This document shows positions 10,501 to 25,500 of a stretch of 64,000 nt of DNA, piece by piece. The stretch covers positions 85,552,865 to 85,616,864 of the forward strand of contig OZ024903.1 of assembly GCA_964017125.1 (NCBI GenBank). The letters run 5' to 3'. Numbering within the stretch: position 1 is the stretch's first letter; each line of letters opens with the position of its first letter. Both the position numbers and the translations under genes were made by a program. The notes beneath the pieces were generated by a model. That model was not told the DNA's origin. It saw only the letters and a list, made by a program, of their open reading frames with translations, and did no database searches. The stretch comes from Flabesymbios commensalis (Eukaryota; Annelida; Polychaeta; Terebellida; Flabelligeridae).

Positions 10501-13500
10501 TGATATCTTCGCAAGTACTGTTTACTCAGTCATGGATTATATATTTTTTATTTTGCCAATCGATAAAATATATCAATACTCTTAGTGTATTGGGTATATA
10601 TCGTCATACAATGTCCAACCATAGAATTGATAAGCCTTATGAAGAAATTTTCGCCTTAGTAACTTACTATTTGACCGCTGGTGTATATAGGGTATATGCC
10701 CTATATGAATAGGTTATCCCACCTACTTTTTAATAAGTCCAATTCAATTACAATTTCTTGAAAGTGAATTCACATTCCTGGAATTAGGTCTAATTTCAGT
10801 TCAATTCCGGCATTGAACCCAGGTCTAGGTGTGATAGCCAAATTTCAAAGCCGGACCCAAGCTGCCCACGGGCTGTGGACTGACACCCACGGCGATGGCA
10901 GACGAATAGGCTGCGGACAACAGCGGACATTTGGAAATGATGACTGTCTATAGGCCCATCCTGCCTGAGATAGAGAGTCAGTTATTAACAATCACCCAAA
11001 TGTTTTTCTGTCGCATTACCAGTAATTCAATTTTAATAGCCTTTTGGTAACTACAAATGCAATATAATATAAAAGATATATGTGGGCTTTGTTGTTAAAA
11101 GATTATAATAATAAACAGGCCTAGAACCCCTTTCATTCATTCATTCATTCATTCATTCATTCATTCATTCATTCATTCATTCATTCATTCATTCATTCAT
11201 TCATTCATTCATTCATTCATTCATTCATTCATTCATTCATTCATTCATTCATTCATTCATTCATTCATTCATTCGTCAAATCGTCAAACTGTCTTCCCAC
11301 TCTAAGGCCCCGACCAATTCAGAGCGTTTTATTCGCACCAGATCAGTCCAAACTAGAACCGGATCGACCAAGCCATCAAACCTGCCTGCATGAAGATATG
11401 GTCGTTGGATCTTTAACCCGTTTGCCAAACCACGCCCTTTTTGGTTCAAATTGGAGACTCAAAACTAAAAAAACAATGCTGGTTAAATTTATGTTGGACC
11501 GGCGTCCCAGCATTGGGTATATGTTTCGTTTTTGTATCATTGAATTAAATGTAGGCCTACATATAACGGTTTTATTGAGCTTATTGACATAACGTAACTG
11601 CTGTTTTAAATCAATATTGTGACAGGGACATGCATGTGGACAGGCAGTTTCAGCGTGGTATCAGATGGATATTACGATCCAGCAACTACCATGTAGGCCT
11701 CACATTTAAAATGTAATTAACAATGCCCATTTAAATATACAGCATCGCTCCTTATGATGACAAGTTCATATGTTAAATGGACGCCTTTATGCACAACTGA
11801 CTGACTGAGCCAACCCCAAAAAATTGAAAAATGAGGTAAGTGTGCCAAGTGAGAGACATTATGCATGACCTTTATTTAAAAAATAACCGGAATTCCAAAT
11901 TACACCCAGCATGCCACATGGTGGCGCGAAAAAAACAGCATAATGTAAAATCGTAGGATTGATTTATGCACAACTGGACACAACCAACACATCTATTTTT
12001 TCCATCGCCCTCACAGTGCTCGTGATTTCACCGAAGCTATACAAAGTACACGTATTTTACTAAAGACGTTCAACAGCTAGATCTACATAAGATTCAGAAA
12101 ATATATTGCGTGCTCATTATTGTATTTTTCTAAACATTTGTTAAACTGACAATAAATGTGACTTGGTCTACCTGTGCATAAATCAAAATTTTAAAATTGC
12201 TTCATGCACAACTGGACCAACCCACAGCTTTGTTTTCCCCCATCATCCTCGCAGTCCCCGTGAATATAAAAAGGTACACGTATTTTTAGTATATAAACTT
12301 CAGAAAAGATCTACAGAATATGTAGAGAGTCTGTAATGTGTTATTATTGTAAATGTATCTCATATATTTGTATTAGTTCAATTTACAATACATGTGGGTT
12401 GGTCCAGTTGTGCATAAATCAAAATGGTCATTCTTATTTATGAACAGCTGGACCACAGTTTTCTTTGAGGCAGCGAGGCTCGAAACCGGGGGTAGCCGAA
12501 GAGGTGGGTTATGGGTATTTTCCATGGATAGAGAATGTCATTCGCTTCCTTATATTCACAGAAGACCATAAACTTCAACTGCATTTATTCTGAAACGAAT
12601 TTTTTCGGGTTGGTCCATTTGTGCATTAAAAAGGCGTCCAAATAGTTTTTTGAGGCACATGCAATTTTGTGTTCTTTAAACTAAGTCGTGTCTAAAATCA
12701 GCAGGCCGCAGTTAGTTATTTCTGGTTATGTATTTCTGGTTATATTATAGTGCTCACCGGGGTGCCTTTTGAGACTTTATATCCCCCAACCTCTGTGTCT
12801 TTAGTAGTCATATGAGGTATCACATTAGGAATGATGGTAGTGTACCTCAGCACTTCAAGTAGACTTGCATACGTATAAGGCATACGGGATTTATCATGAA
12901 CAGACACCATTTGGTCACCCAGTACCCGCTCTGCCTCCTCAGCTATCTTCTCTTGAACAGCTGGGTGATGTAGTAAGATGTTTAGAAACAAATACAGCGT
13001 CGTGGTTGTTGTAAGTGTACCTGTAAGAATAAATTATGATTTTAAACAATAAAAAAAACATTTTCTTATTGAAAAGTCAGCTGTGCCTATATTATTACTC
13101 CATATAATAATAATATCATGATGGTCAAAATGGTCAATTAACTTGTGTGACACCGGACGTAGGCCTATATAATTTGTATAAGCCAACTACTATATCTAAC
13201 ATATACGAATACAATATATTTATCTAGAATCATTATGTTTTGGACCTTTCACTCGTGTCACAAGTGTCGGCAGTGTTCTATACAGACAGTGGAAAATGAT
13301 CAGCTAATAATCACCACCAGGGGTTCAACGCATGAACAACAACTGCTTGTATTGTCATCACCTAATTACGAATTACACAATGCAAAAACACTATTTATAG
13401 GCATACTATTCATGTTATTAACAGTGTCGTTTTGGCAATTTGAAGCAAATATTTAGCGTTGGTACTTACCCAGTGTTAGCATATACACAAAATATTTATT

Positions 13501-16500
13501 ATTTCGGTGATTTAATTATTATGGCAAATTTTCAAAAAAGTTCCAATCATTCAGAAATCAACTCGTGCATGGTTACGTGCATTCAGTGCAAACTTCACTA
13601 GTCATCGTGATCAAATGATACACGGACACCTCGTCATTGGTCAGATTGTTAAAGATGATCTATCACCCTTTATATGGTATGAATAATTATGTCCTTATAT
13701 GGGGTGATTGGCTATCATGTGACTCTCTCAGAGGGTCACATGATAGCCACTCACCCCATATAAGGAAACACTTGTGCCCCATCTTGTGGCAACTTTGATT
13801 TATTTGTCACAAAATCATTCATACTACATAAAGGGTGATATGTCACCTTTAACATAATTTTAAACAGCTTGTTGACAGGTTTGAATATCCATGACAATCT
13901 CAATAACCATAATACTACTGGTTGAATGTTTATTTATCAGGTATAGACCTACACACAAAAAATATCCCTTTGTCCTACATAACATTAAGCATTTAAAACA
14001 ATGATAATGATATTCTGACATACGATATTCTAATTTTCAAAATTATATCACATTTTGACCAAAACCCCTTTGCTTTTCCCCCGTTTTGAAAACTGAGCTG
14101 TTGATGGTCATAAATCTGGCCAATCACGATCTTCCTCGCGTCTAATATAATGGGCTCAATGTATTGCTGACCGATGACTGGCAGCCTGTGATGTATTAGA
14201 GATGGCAGCATCACTGGTGTTGCTTATGACCAAAGCCTGCCAAAATGTCAGTGGCTGTCTGTGACAATCACCAATATATCAGTGTATGCAGGCATATGCT
14301 GCGGTTAAATTAGATACCTGCTATGATGATGTTAGTAACAACCACTCTCATGGTCCCATCACAGAATGTATCACTTCCTCCTGAAACCTCGTGATTTATC
14401 TTTTGTTCTTGTTGTTGTTTTGCCAGGATATACAGTAAACCATCTTGTTTCTTGTCAGAATCCAAATCGAAGTCTTCCTAAATTAAAATAAAGTTTGATT
14501 TACTTGTCATGTCAGGAATCTAAATATAGGTTGTAGTTACACCGAACCTTATTGATGCATGCATGCCCCACACAGAACTAGACTGATATACAACCGTATG
14601 AGTGACATTAAGTATAGAGGGAGACTGACCATATGTGGCCCAGGCGACCTAAATTCAAATGATTATAATATAATATAGACCTACCCAGCTACTACTACAT
14701 TACTTCCGGTCCACAGTTTTCAGCTCTTCACTGTAAGCTCGAATCGAGATACCCTTGGCAAATTTATGCATGCATGGTATATTTTTGAGAAGATCAATTG
14801 AAAATATGATGCATTCCATCATATCATGATTTTTCATATATTTTCATGACGAAAGCATGTGTGCATGTTTGTACATAAACCTACAGTATAAATTTATCAA
14901 AATATCGAAAGTTATCATTTATCCAATTTCATAAATATAATGTAAATACATCAGCTCATTTATGCTACGCTTTCTCACCTTCATGCTTTTGAAGAACTCG
15001 TCCCATAAACGTATTGAGCCATCTCGTAGTTTACGTCGCATTTGGTCCGTTTTATTATTGATGTGCTTGAGCCAGGGCGCTGCCATGTAAAGCTGTGTGT
15101 TAAAGTTAGGCGATCCAACATGACGAGGTGTTTCCCCGATGTGCTCCATAATACCCAGTGTTAACGGATCATTTAGATTTAAATCCTCACCCGTAATCTG
15201 CGAAGTAAATTATATTAATAATATCATAATAATATGATATGTCGTCCAGTTATGCGATACATTTCACACTGTTTTAAACGTTAATCATAGTATTAAGAAA
15301 GGAGATTGGGTAAATCAGACCAGATTTGAGCATTGGTAGCCGAAGATTAATTTTACGGAGGAACAATCAGATAATGACAAATTATTCTACAGCCGTTGGG
15401 CAACACTATGGGAATATGTCCTGCTGCCGTATAGCTTGCTCCGATACTGTGCTCCACTAGCAATTTTACTCGTATCGTAAACAGGTAAAGATCGACTTGG
15501 TTGATGTGGTCAACAATTTAACCAGCCAATGTAAGTAGTGGTAGGCCTATAACATGCATAGTTTTGGCACATGCATTATTTACGGGCACGTTGCTGATGT
15601 TATCACCCAGCAGAAAAGACGTTGAATCAATGTTGGTTTAACGTTGGTCAGACGTCGTAGATTGAAATATTATTATGCTGTACGACGAATCTGCTCGCAC
15701 ATTTTGGAATCCTTCGCCACATAATTACTACAATCATTCGTTTCACAGATTGAAATCCGTAGCCTCTCCCAGCAAACATGAGACGTTGGGACAACGTTGG
15801 TATACTGTTGGCCCACCGTCTACGACGTCGGACCAACAGTAAACCAACGTTGGCCCAACGTCTCATTTTTGCTGGGCTGTTTCCTATTAGGTTGGCTGAT
15901 CGTCGGTCTGTGTGACCTATTATAGTGAGGTCGCCTATTAGCACGATAAGGACAAAAATAGGGGATATGTTTACACGGTGGACTAAAACACCAAATTTGG
16001 TACCAGACTAATACCCCAGTCACACATACACGACGCACAGCCCACGCCTTGAGTGACAAAAAGAGCAGTGCGTCGTTGTGCGTCCATGAATTTTGTCAGC
16101 ATATGAGAAGAGCCAGCGAGTTTAAGACGAATATACAGCGTGTCATAAATAAATCAGGTGTATAAATCAGCGAATACACAGCGTTTCGCCACTGCCTTGC
16201 GCGTTAGCAGGGCAACAAAGTTAAGAAAACACCGCACATCACCAGCGCCAGGCACGAATAAGTAAGAAAGCATTTAGCACGCCCCATATACGTTATATGT
16301 TCGCTGCACATGCATTAGGAACACGTTGGATGGGCGCCATATGGCGCTCAGTGTCGTCATTTTTTATTTTTTTGTCAGACTGTAAGGCTCAGTCACACAT
16401 AGTCGTCGCACGACCCACGCACTGAAAATTTATTATTTTTTGCCAGAGCGTCTGTCGTGCGCCTGTCGTGCATCAGAACTCATTACTGGTTCGTGGAGGG

Positions 16501-19500
16501 CGCTGCACTAACACTACGCATATTTTTGTGCGCAGTGTAATCGCCAAAGGAAGTTAGGTATGTTTAAAATATTGAACGCATATGAACGCATAAATGTACA
16601 CGCCAGACGAATGCCAGAAACACGTAGGGCGCACTAGAACAACGTTATATCAGCGCCAAATACGTTTGCTTTGTATCACATGGCTGCCCATTGAGAGTGC
16701 CGGGCAATCGCGGGCAACGCAGCTGCCCTGCGCTGCATGAGTGCTCGAAGCAAACGCTGGGCACACGCCTGCAGCTCGCCCAGCACTCGAGCTACAGGCT
16801 GTGACTATGTTATTTCTGCAGCTTAACCCTTGGAGCTCTGAAGAACGACATTTTTAATCATTTGAGGTGGTGTTTCACACGATATACGGCTTTAAGTGCA
16901 GAATTTGTTTTTAATTTGTCGAATCACGTCCAAACATATAATCATAAATTAAAAAAATATATTTTTAAAAATGGTTACATTTGTACAGAACAAACTGATA
17001 AAATTAACTATAATTGTCGACATTAGCATTCTAGGGTTTAATGCGCATTCTATACGTCCAACACATTAGAAAAGTGCGGTTCATTCATCCTTTGCGTTGA
17101 AAACACGCTGTGCATTCGCTACCAGCTTGCGACGTTTCTCACAATCCGGTCTCGAAATGTTATTTTTTATTTTTTATGCGTGGACTCTGCGTCGTTTATG
17201 TGTGACTGGGACAAATCTCGTTCAACGAAAACACAACGAATTTAGAGCGCGTGCTCCACTTGTGCCTAACGTTAGACTGGCACTGGTCTGACGTTCTTCT
17301 GGCGTCTACATCTACACGTGGAAAAACGCTCACATGTTTGAACAAGCAAAAAATGAGCGCAAATCTGGTTGACGCACAAAATAAATGAATAACATTCAAC
17401 CGGCGTTCTCGTCAAATCATCAACGCGTCGTATCTGCCACTTCACGAAGTGGCATATACGACCCTCTAACATCAAGGGGTGAATTAACACCATCCAATCG
17501 AACAACACATTTTGTTGACTGCATTTGTCTTTCTACGACACCATTCGTCATTTCGTCGGTTACAGGCGAAACAATCCCAACTCCAAAATGGTAGTTTTGA
17601 GTAAATTGCTTTCGAAGTTTTAAACAATGCTGCTAAATCGATACTTCAACATAAATAAATCAAATTTGGCACAGAACAAGTTTTCATATTTTTCTAGCGT
17701 GCTATATTGACATTTTAGTATTTGGTACACTTTGGCAGTCTGCAGTGGAGATAGGATTGTTTAGAATGATCAATTTTGTCGAAAATGGCCCAATTACGAT
17801 ATGTAGAACAATCCTATCTCATTAAGTGAGATATGCCTTTCTTTGTCACAGGATACAAATATGGAAAAAATCAAAAGTGAATAGTAATAGAAGTTATACG
17901 GTACAATACTCCAATTTGGTAATACGCTTTCATGATTTCCAAAGAACATAAGAAAACAAGCCATGTCTAATTTACAAGCAGGGTGTCTGTGTAAAACCAT
18001 GTACGAATTTGTGTAAATTATCGATGGCCGACTTCAGATAATTACAAACACTGATGTCTGCAAAAGCAAGCAAAGAGCGCTGACGCTAACGATATCACCC
18101 GCCATTAATTAAATTCAACAATGGCCACAAAGTCAAAGGGTAAAAAATAGGTCAAAGGTCGTAGCCCCCCCAAAAGGCATATTTACACGCCCTAAGGGAT
18201 GTGTATGTGCAATATCAAAACAATACAGCAAACGCTTTGTGCGATATCGTCCGAAAACTGAACTTATCATCAGCCATCAAATAAAGTCAATAAGGGACTC
18301 AAAATCAAAAGTAAAAAATTAGGTCAAAGGTCATAGCCAACAAAAGACACAGCTACAGCCCCTCAGGGATTTGTGTATGCAATATGAAAGCAATCCGGCT
18401 GACGATTTTCGAGATATCGTCTGGAAACGAAACACGTACACACAGACGCACGCCGCACGACCAGACGTGATGATGACAATATCCCCGCCCCTACTTCGTG
18501 GGCGGGGGATAAAAAGGAACATATTAGAGGGATTCTATAATTTCAAGCACAAGCACTGTCCACGCCTTGTAATATTTATTATTTGATATTTTGATTTACT
18601 TTCATTACCTAAATGCAATGAATGACCTTCATGCAATAATATAACAATATTAAAATTAGGAAATTTCTAACATAAAAGTGTTTTTTGAAATAAATATTAT
18701 GTATATTTAGCCAATTTCACGCAAAAAGCTCTGTCGCAACATAAACAGGTAATTTATTCTAGACTTATTCTAGATTTAATCTAGCCTATCTTTAAAATTA
18801 TATACAAGTTAAAAAAAAATATTCCCACATAAATACATGTACTACCAAAAAAACTTTCAAGTATACCAATAACCTTCAATCCTACCACAACTTCATTTGA
18901 AAAAAAAAATCGTATTCTAGCATAATGCATAGATCTTATATGCTATCCACGATTTAATGAAACAAAAATCTTTCCATAACGAGTATTTAATTTCTGTCAC
19001 TCCATAACAGAAACTAAAAAGATATGGATTGAAATAGTAGGCTAGTCACAAATTAACATTTTACTCATTTAAAAATAGTTATAAACATTTTATGGATTTA
19101 ATATTTAAACCAACAAGTGATACTTTTCGAAATAGTAACTTTTATTTTTGTCCTTTAAACGGTCTTAGCGTCGATATTTAGTATTTGTTTGTTGTCACAC
19201 CATAACATAAATAATTGTCGTGATAGAGATACAATATTCGTTATTATTACTCTCTATAACGAAAATAATCGTTACGGAGAGTATATATTATTTCATTATT
19301 TTAGGGTTATTAACATAAAGTGATTTTTTTCTATATTAAGTGATCAGCATCATAATAATTAGCCATGTTGAACTACCTGTTAAATATATTTTACTTTGGT
19401 AAAAGGGTCACTAAGACATTTCAATATAAAATTCACTCCGTAACATAAATTGGTCACTCCATAGTGTTAAATTAGTCTCTCCATAACGGTAATAAAACTT

Positions 19501-22500
19501 TAAATTGATAAAAAAAACATTTAAAATAGACATTAAGCTCTGCTTGCAACGCTATGTCAATAAACAAAGTTGATATATGCTTATATTTTTGACAATATTT
19601 AGAGAATATCATATTCCAAGGAAAATATTATCACCGGTGCCTAATGTTATAGAATCCCTCATTATCATGATTATAGTTATAACAAAAGAAGAAGATTCTA
19701 GCACTAAAATCTGCTTGTAGTAGCCCACTTGGTATTGACAACGATAACACTGGATAAGGAGATTGATCTTCTTCAACTTTGCGATTTCATTCCATTAGAT
19801 TGCAGACCATTTTATATAGACTTATTTGATCTCCATAGTTACGACGTTAATTACTGCAATAACCATGTTTAATAAACTCAATCTAGATTTAATCTGTGTT
19901 GCAGGATGTTGGTCTTTTGTAAACATGCTAAAAATAATCCAAAATGACCACCTTGATCATGACGTCGTTTTCACTCGGAAATACAAATAAACAATTCGCT
20001 AACCCCCATCACATATTATATTTTATATACCAGGTTTCAGACGGTTTCTGAGATTCTAAAAAAAATGATTTTAAAATTTCTGAAAGCAAGATGACCGACA
20101 TAACATAAATTATATCCTTGCTTTCACTTGTATTTAACATTGACGTCACCCCCTTGATCCTGAATCAACAAATTATGATGCCAATCTGATTCTTCAGACA
20201 TCCAAAAAAAAATCATTATATATGTTGGGCTACATATGGCTGTAAACTGGTAACATAGCACTTTTCAACATTATTATTGATATAACTAGACTGACTGTTT
20301 ATTTCGCAAAAACCTTTCGTAGAGGCGGTATTGTATTATTATAGCCGTAGCACGCTCGAGACAAACGCCATGTATAACACGCCATCGGTAATATTATTAA
20401 TCGACATTAATAGTGACCTGATGACTTGACTTTGACCTCGTATCACTAAAACAGGCATCTTTTTTTAAGCCTCTAGAAGTATTAAAAGTGCTCATGCTAT
20501 ACCAATGTTGAAACACACGTTATCAGGCTATGATGTTTAGAATATCTGAATGGCGGCCGTCGTTTATTTACCCAAATTAGACTGCCTGATTTTACACAGA
20601 CACTGCTTGTAAATTCGACATGACTTGTTTTCTTATGTTCTCAAGAAACCATGGAAACGTATTACCAAATTGGAGTATTGTACTGTAACTTGATTACTAT
20701 TCACTTTTGCTTTTATCCGTATTCGTATCCTGAGGCAAAGAAGGGCATATTCCACTCAATGAGATAGGATTGTTCCACACATCGTAATTGGGCCATTTTC
20801 GACAAAATTGATCATTCTAAACAATCCTATCTCCACTGCAGACCGCCAAAGTCCACCAAATACTAAAATTTCAACATAGCACTCTAGAAAAATATGAAAA
20901 CTTGTTGTGTGGTAATTTTGTTTTATGTTGAGGTATCGATTTATCAGCATTGCTGAAAACTTAGCAATTTACCCAAAACTATCATTTTAGAGTTAGGATT
21001 GTTTCGCCTGTGACTGACGAAAATGGTCATGAGTGCGATCAGGCACAAGATTTGTTTTTAAAAAACGGACCTAACATCAGGAATCAGGCTATAATAGCCT
21101 AACTGCTTCTCAGGATTGTTTTGCATGTTCATCGAGACACAATTACAGCAAGATGGAAAATCATCCCATCAAGATAGGATGGTTTGACATGTTTATATCA
21201 TAAAAAAATGTAGTTAGGATTGTTTCGCTCATCCGCGTTAGGTATGATATACCACACACAGGGCTTAGCCAATCAACATCAAGCTAAAAAGGTTTATTTT
21301 GGATGTGTTTTTAATAAAAACTCAATTTTTTAATTTTGGTAGTTAGGATCGTTTCGCCTGTGACCGACGATTTGTCTTTTAGCTCAATATACCTGTCTGA
21401 ACAAGCCATACGTTATGTACGAAATGAAATGAAATGAATGGGGTTTTAGGTCACCTTTGTGCACATACAGGCTAAATTGGGCCATGCGAACCTCCTGAGG
21501 ATGGTGAGGTAAATGAGATGACACTTCCCTTAAGCCACAGGATTCGAGATTCGGGCCCTGGCGGTCTGAGGCCGAGTACGCTATCTCTCGGTCACGGAGG
21601 CTCCCCACAATATTGAATCTTTATGAGTGAGCGAGGAAGTAACATTTTGTTTCTTGGAAACTTGGAGGCCATTGTGAGTTTCAAGCACGCGATCTCCGAC
21701 TTTCCACTCAGGCAGCTTTAACCACTGCACCAGGGACCCGGCCCACGTTATGTAGCATGTTTATATAACCAAAATATAAACGTCACTGCTTGTTATGTAA
21801 TCAACTTGACTCAATTTACATGATTAATCAGTACTAAAACATTAAACAATTGAAGTATGCTACATTCTGTTATATTATTATCTATAATCTCTGGCTGGTT
21901 TCTTGGTAGATCTAATGAGGAAATAGATCCAGTGCGTTAGGATGGTGCTCCTTTCTCTATTTGTCTTAACAAATATATATGTAAAGTTATTGGTACATGT
22001 GAATACAACAGGGTCTCTTTAGAGGTAAAACAGCTACTACCAGAAATGCGTACGAGACTCGTATGTATTCCTGCTACTACATATTATTCTATATGGTAGC
22101 AAACAAACTCTTTTGGAAAGCGTAGAAACCTGAGAATTATATGCAAGTTAACATTTTTTCCAGGGTATGTAAAAACAATAGTAATTACTACGTGTAGGCC
22201 TATTTAGTAGAACACTTGAACAAATCAAATTGTACAGTATAACAAAGGATGTTATAACATACACTCCTTCAAAAGCGTAGAAGTAAAATAAATAAAACCT
22301 CTGAAAAAATTACATATATATAGTAAAACACCATACACAGGACCTAGTTAGTTTACAGGTTGTTATTCTAAAACGTTTCAATCACGACATCTATAGATAT
22401 ATATTTTTTTATGGCAGACAAGTCAGGAATGGCTTGTAATTACGTCAATAAAACATCTACATGTACTGAATGTTTTATCGGTGGAGAGATGATCTGATGC

Positions 22501-25500
22501 ATACACACTGTGACGCATGTGGGCTCATAAATGTCCGGGGGCATTATGTAAATCTCGATTGTGGGCTATCATGCTCTGTATTAGGCCTACATATACGTGA
22601 ATTCTCGATACAAAAAGGGTCTGAACTGTTTTATGGTGTTCACAATGAACCCCATTGCATAGCAGCCTGCTTATGTAGAGATTTCAATCAGAATATTTTG
22701 TGTGTTTCTTGTTATTTTTGCGCTATGAAAGGCTAACCAAATCAAGTTTTTATAATTAGCATATATTTTAATAAGGATTCATGGTTACGAATTTAGAGTT
22801 TGTTGAGCAAAATGATATATTATTGCTGGGAAATTCGACAAATTTTAGTAAATTGTACACATTTGAAGTTGTGTCTCGCCACTGCGACCACTTCAAGCAA
22901 ACCCGAGAGGTTGATGCAGTGTTGTTTTCATTTTGGTCCACTATCTACGATGCTGGCCCACCTTTAAAACAACGCGGGGTCAACGTCTCTCGTTTGATAT
23001 TATCGTATATCGACCTCTGACACCCAAATTGTCGTATGTGATTCTCTTAGCTGCTATTTTACGACATGGTAGCTCACGTCAAACAAATATTCAGAGATAT
23101 AGTCGATATCAGCTGACTATGACGACAATATATTTATTATTACTAGGTGCAGCGCAATATCCATTAATTAATTAAAAGTTTTTTTCCAGAAAGAGACGCA
23201 ATCAAATAAGTTGAATAATCTGAGATGGTCGATGATTAGCGCTCCTAAACAATAGGCAAATAATAGGTTAGTAACTAAGTAATTAATGCGTACTTAATTA
23301 ACAACGTCTAATTATGATTGTCGCATAAATATCAGATCTCTTTCACTTAACACACCTGGAATAGCCTACTTTGCATTGAGTTGACCTGGAAACAATATGA
23401 ATCAATTAGATCTACATATATCTAGATTATTGTTCTTCACATTGATAAGCTCTTGGTTTGATTATTTACATGCTTTACCACGATAGTCATATTGTCCAGT
23501 GACGCGGGATCTTCGCTGATTTCTTAATCAATTCTAATCGATTTCCATTAAATTTTACAAGCACTAGTATCGATAACATGTAATAAACTCTTAAAGGGAC
23601 TGGCCCAGGCTAAAATCATCAAAAAATCGATGATTTTATTTTGGCTTCTTAATATGACCATATGATGTAAACATGTCCATAGACTAGAACTGCAAAGTTT
23701 TTTAATTTTTCTGCTGCGCATTCGCCAGTTAGGCTAGATATAGAGACGAAATTCCCGTATTTCCTATTTTTGACATGGTTGTCAATAATTAAAAATCAGG
23801 AATTTCGTTTCTATATCTAGCCTAACTGGTGAATGCGCAGCACAAAAATTAAAACACTTTGCAGTTCTAGTCTATGGACATGTTTACATCATTTGGTCAT
23901 ATTAAGAAGTCAAAATAAAAGCACCGATTTTTTGATGATTTCAGCCTGGGCCAGTCCCTTTAATTATGACGCCCGTCCATATCAGCCCATTAACTTTACC
24001 CTTTGCTTGCATTGCAATGATAACCACCCACAAAAAAATGTCATAAAATTGTATATAAATAGATAGATGTTTTATTCACACAATTTAAAATCATCACTCA
24101 CTTATTTGTGATTTAAAATATATATGTGCATGTATATACAACAGGGTAATTCTGTAAACTCACATGAACATAATGATATGTACACATCAAGCTTTTAAAG
24201 ATATATTTAAAAAAAACACAGAATATTTTTAAAACGCCAACATAACTACTGAATCTTTTTTAAATATCATTGCAATGATACGATGTTCCCCGCTCCAAAA
24301 TCTGAAATAAAATAGCTACTACATAAATATGATTATACACAATAGCAAAAAACACGCTGGAAAGCATAGAAACCTAAAATTATATGTAAGTTTACATTCT
24401 TCTAAAGTACGCCTATGTGAGAACAGTATTAAGAATTGTATAGCAGACACTCCGGAGAAGCGTAGAATTATACTCAACTGGAAAAGCTGTTCCCGAACTC
24501 CGAGGCCCGGCTTTAGTCTGTTTGAGTGCTATGGACAAAAAAATCAGTGTATTGGTTTTCCCCATGGGCCAGAATCCTAAATGTCCAGGATATAATTGAG
24601 GAAAGAACCAGGAAGACAAGTTCAAATGACACACAGTCTTCGACGCTGGTCCGTCATTGAAACAGCATTGGGTGATTGTACCGTGTTTTCTGAGTGTTGC
24701 ATTATGCTGGTGACACTTTAACATCCCGGCGCCAGAAACATCAGATAACAGGATACAAAACCCTTTAAGCTCTTAACAACAAAAATAATCCTGACTATTC
24801 TTTTTGAACTCTTGTTGAAGACAAAAGTACTTAACCTAAGTAGCTGAAACGTTATATAGCACATGTTCATAAGGACTGGTGTACAGAAATGTGAACCGTT
24901 TCCCACACACAGCACCCCTCTTTCCCGTAAATAGGACACAAACTCAGGTAAAATAAATAGGATAGGCCGGTCTTAATAAAACCTTTACAAAATGTATACA
25001 TAGATAGTCTCATAGTATCTTAGGCACCAATGCTGGAGCTTTAACAGATGAACCCGCCATTTTCGCGCCACTACCACAATCTGACCTTGCAACAGGGGAA
25101 AACGCCTCAAAAGCCGCGTTGGTATTCGCGTTGGTGTGTGGACAATCACGCGAGTTCGCTTCTGTCGTCGCGTGAATATTCGCGATCGCGTGTTCGCGTT
25201 GGTGTGTTTTGTGTTTTACCCTGCGCACTGAGTGAGGCATCTCATAGGCCTATACCACAGAACCTCACCTTGCCCCATCAGGTCAGACCATCAGACCACC
25301 GGTCTGCCGGTAGCAGACAACTGGATGGATGAAGATACAGAACCCCAGAGCCCTTGTTAAATGGGATAGTCCTGATCATTATGAATATTACAGATGGGAA
25401 AGGGTTGACGTTGCAGGCCTAGATCGCTGGGTGCACACAGACGCCACAGTTCGCACCAACGCTATAATATTATATTCAATTCACCCATTCCCAAACTCTG

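Larger units (their letters stand above)
17541..21026. mobile_element. Foldback-type element with arms of about 500 bp
   Basis: 17541-18060 and about 20545-21026 are reverse complements over about 500 bp, by eye well above 80% identical. Outer ends show GTCGGTTACAGGCGAAACAA and GTTTCGCCTGTGACTGAC. Shared inner blocks include TGCAGTGGAGATAGGATTGT and TACTCCAATTTGGTAATACG. Related end motifs recur to the right at about 21212 and 21343. The centre holds a direct repeat, a GC-rich hairpin and a separate nested transposon (18529-19660). No transposase frame was found, so it is non-autonomous. Confidence 0.8.

Noticed and set aside
18482-18510. Helitron 3' end or bacterial-type terminator
   Set aside because: A GC hairpin is present but there is no CTRR end or T tract, and the context is a eukaryotic repeat.
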